A stretch of 64,000 nucleotides of DNA from Prosopocoilus inquinatus (lineage: Eukaryota; Arthropoda; Insecta; Coleoptera; Lucanidae), in the NCBI GenBank assembly GCA_036172665.1, contig CM069877.1:18873001-18937000 (forward strand), given 5' to 3'. Positions within the stretch are counted from its first letter, which is position 1; every line of letters starts with the position of its first letter. This document shows positions 63,251 to 64,000 of this stretch, in pieces. The position numbers and the translations under genes were made by a program. The notes beneath the pieces were generated by a model, which had not been told where the DNA came from, did not search any database, and saw only the letters and a program-made list of their open reading frames with translations.

Positions 63251-64000
63251 ATTGTTCGAAAGCCTTTTTCTCTTGTAATCGAGTTTGAATTATCGCCTTG
63301 TGAAGTGTATTTAAGTGCGGTATTTTTACTCGGATTTGTCAAAATGACATTAACTTTTTGCTCTGATTTACTATTTAGTTCATGAGAATTGCCGCTAGAG
63401 GCGCAAGTTCTGAACAGATCGTTTCCAAATTTCTCTTTGCACCGATAAATTATACTCCTATTGCTTTCTGCAAGTAAGAATTTCCCAGATCTAAACAAAA
63501 ATTCCTAAACTTGGCAACGCGGATGTATTTCTGGTAGTGTGCATATTGGGCGCAAATTTGAAAATGCAGGTACGGTTCGACTCGGTTTGACTAGCCTTAA
63601 TATTGTCACGTGGTTAGCTGCGACAGCGAGGAGCCTCCACCATGTCACTTGGTTCGAGGTAGGTAGCGGGTTCTCAGTGGTAGAGCTTGAAAACACAGTT
63701 TACCAAAACAATGTATACCTTTATTAAATGAATATTTTTATCTATCGGCGGACGATCTTTAAATGTGTGGGGGTGCGTTTTCGTAATTATCGGAAATCGC
63801 GACGGGTCGGCTGCGACAGCGAGGATGAGGAATCCCTCCGTGCTGGGGTTGAAGAGACCCGACGATTCGACTAACCGGATCCAGGGCAATCTCGAGGGCT
63901 GCAGCAATTGCGATGAGGTGTCCTGATGAGGGTGGCGGCGGCAAGGCGTCGGTGAGGATGCCTCCGTGGAACGGGCAGCGTCCTGATGAGGGTGGCGGCA
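63251..64000. other. Unassigned GC-richer sequence at the right edge
   Basis: No gene recognised. The phrase GCTGCGACAGCGAGGA occurs near 63618 and 63809. The phrase TCCTGATGAGGGTGGCGGC occurs at 63921 and 63981, 60 bp apart, as if a tandem array starts at the window edge. It may be part of another LTR or satellite. Confidence 0.35.

Noticed and set aside
63919..64000. CCTGATGAGGG repeats at the right edge as ribozymes
   Set aside because: CTGATGAG occurs twice but no GAAA box or pairing stems follow in the visible sequence.
1..64000. CRISPR arrays, operons, ribosome-binding sites
   Set aside because: The window is eukaryotic; no regularly spaced repeats or bacterial gene organisation are present.

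Overview
The window is eukaryotic, and almost certainly insect. It is AT-rich and its genes are split by spliceosomal introns. It carries four conserved animal-type genes and is dominated by transposable elements of typical insect families: mariner, copia, SAP-type Ty3/gypsy, Penelope, PIF/Harbinger and hAT/P-like elements, plus many foldback MITEs. The sequence alone does not fix the species.

Host genes, left to right. CPSF2 (CPSF100, mRNA 3'-end processing) lies on the minus strand, with five exons between 10932 and 14939; its 3' half lies beyond the left edge. A gene for a 514-residue protein with two tandem UBZ4-like zinc fingers lies on the plus strand in four exons (17803-28464), with an 8.76-kb last intron. 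METTL4 (MT-A70 N6-adenine methyltransferase) lies on the plus strand in four exons (41575-57182), with a 14.4-kb intron. GALE (UDP-glucose 4-epimerase) lies on the minus strand, with five 3' exons between 57324 and 58938; its NAD-binding N-terminus lies beyond the right edge. METTL4 and GALE converge with 141 bp between stop codons. I worked the exon joins out from reading phase, GT/GC-AG borders and protein-family continuity.

Mobile DNA. A young copia element with identical 209-bp LTRs sits in the CPSF2 intron (5849-10250); its polyprotein is broken by an internal deletion and a frameshift. The GALE 5' intron holds a broken mariner (59139-60408) and a gypsy LTR plus gag (61557 to about 63250). 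Between the UBZ gene and METTL4 lies a 7.16-kb Penelope composite (29976-37137). It has two intact identical 822-codon RT/GIY-YIG genes in opposite orientation, two truncated copies between them, and one 12-bp target duplication around the whole.

Most interesting signal. Four separate insertions have 12-14 bp target duplications: the 7.16-kb composite, a 225-bp perfect palindrome (3130-3354), an 87-bp miniature (49078-49164) and a 307-bp insert (47603-47909). Three of them carry hammerhead-ribozyme-like motifs with self-complementary, loop-less stem III. Three of them are inverted (mirror-image) insertions with a one-sided tail of about 31-36 nt. Together they look like products of one Penelope-type machinery that mobilises both its own mRNA and small ribozyme-only RNAs, and that commonly leaves inverted dimers. 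This is an inference; the palindromes, target duplications and ribozyme cores can be read directly.
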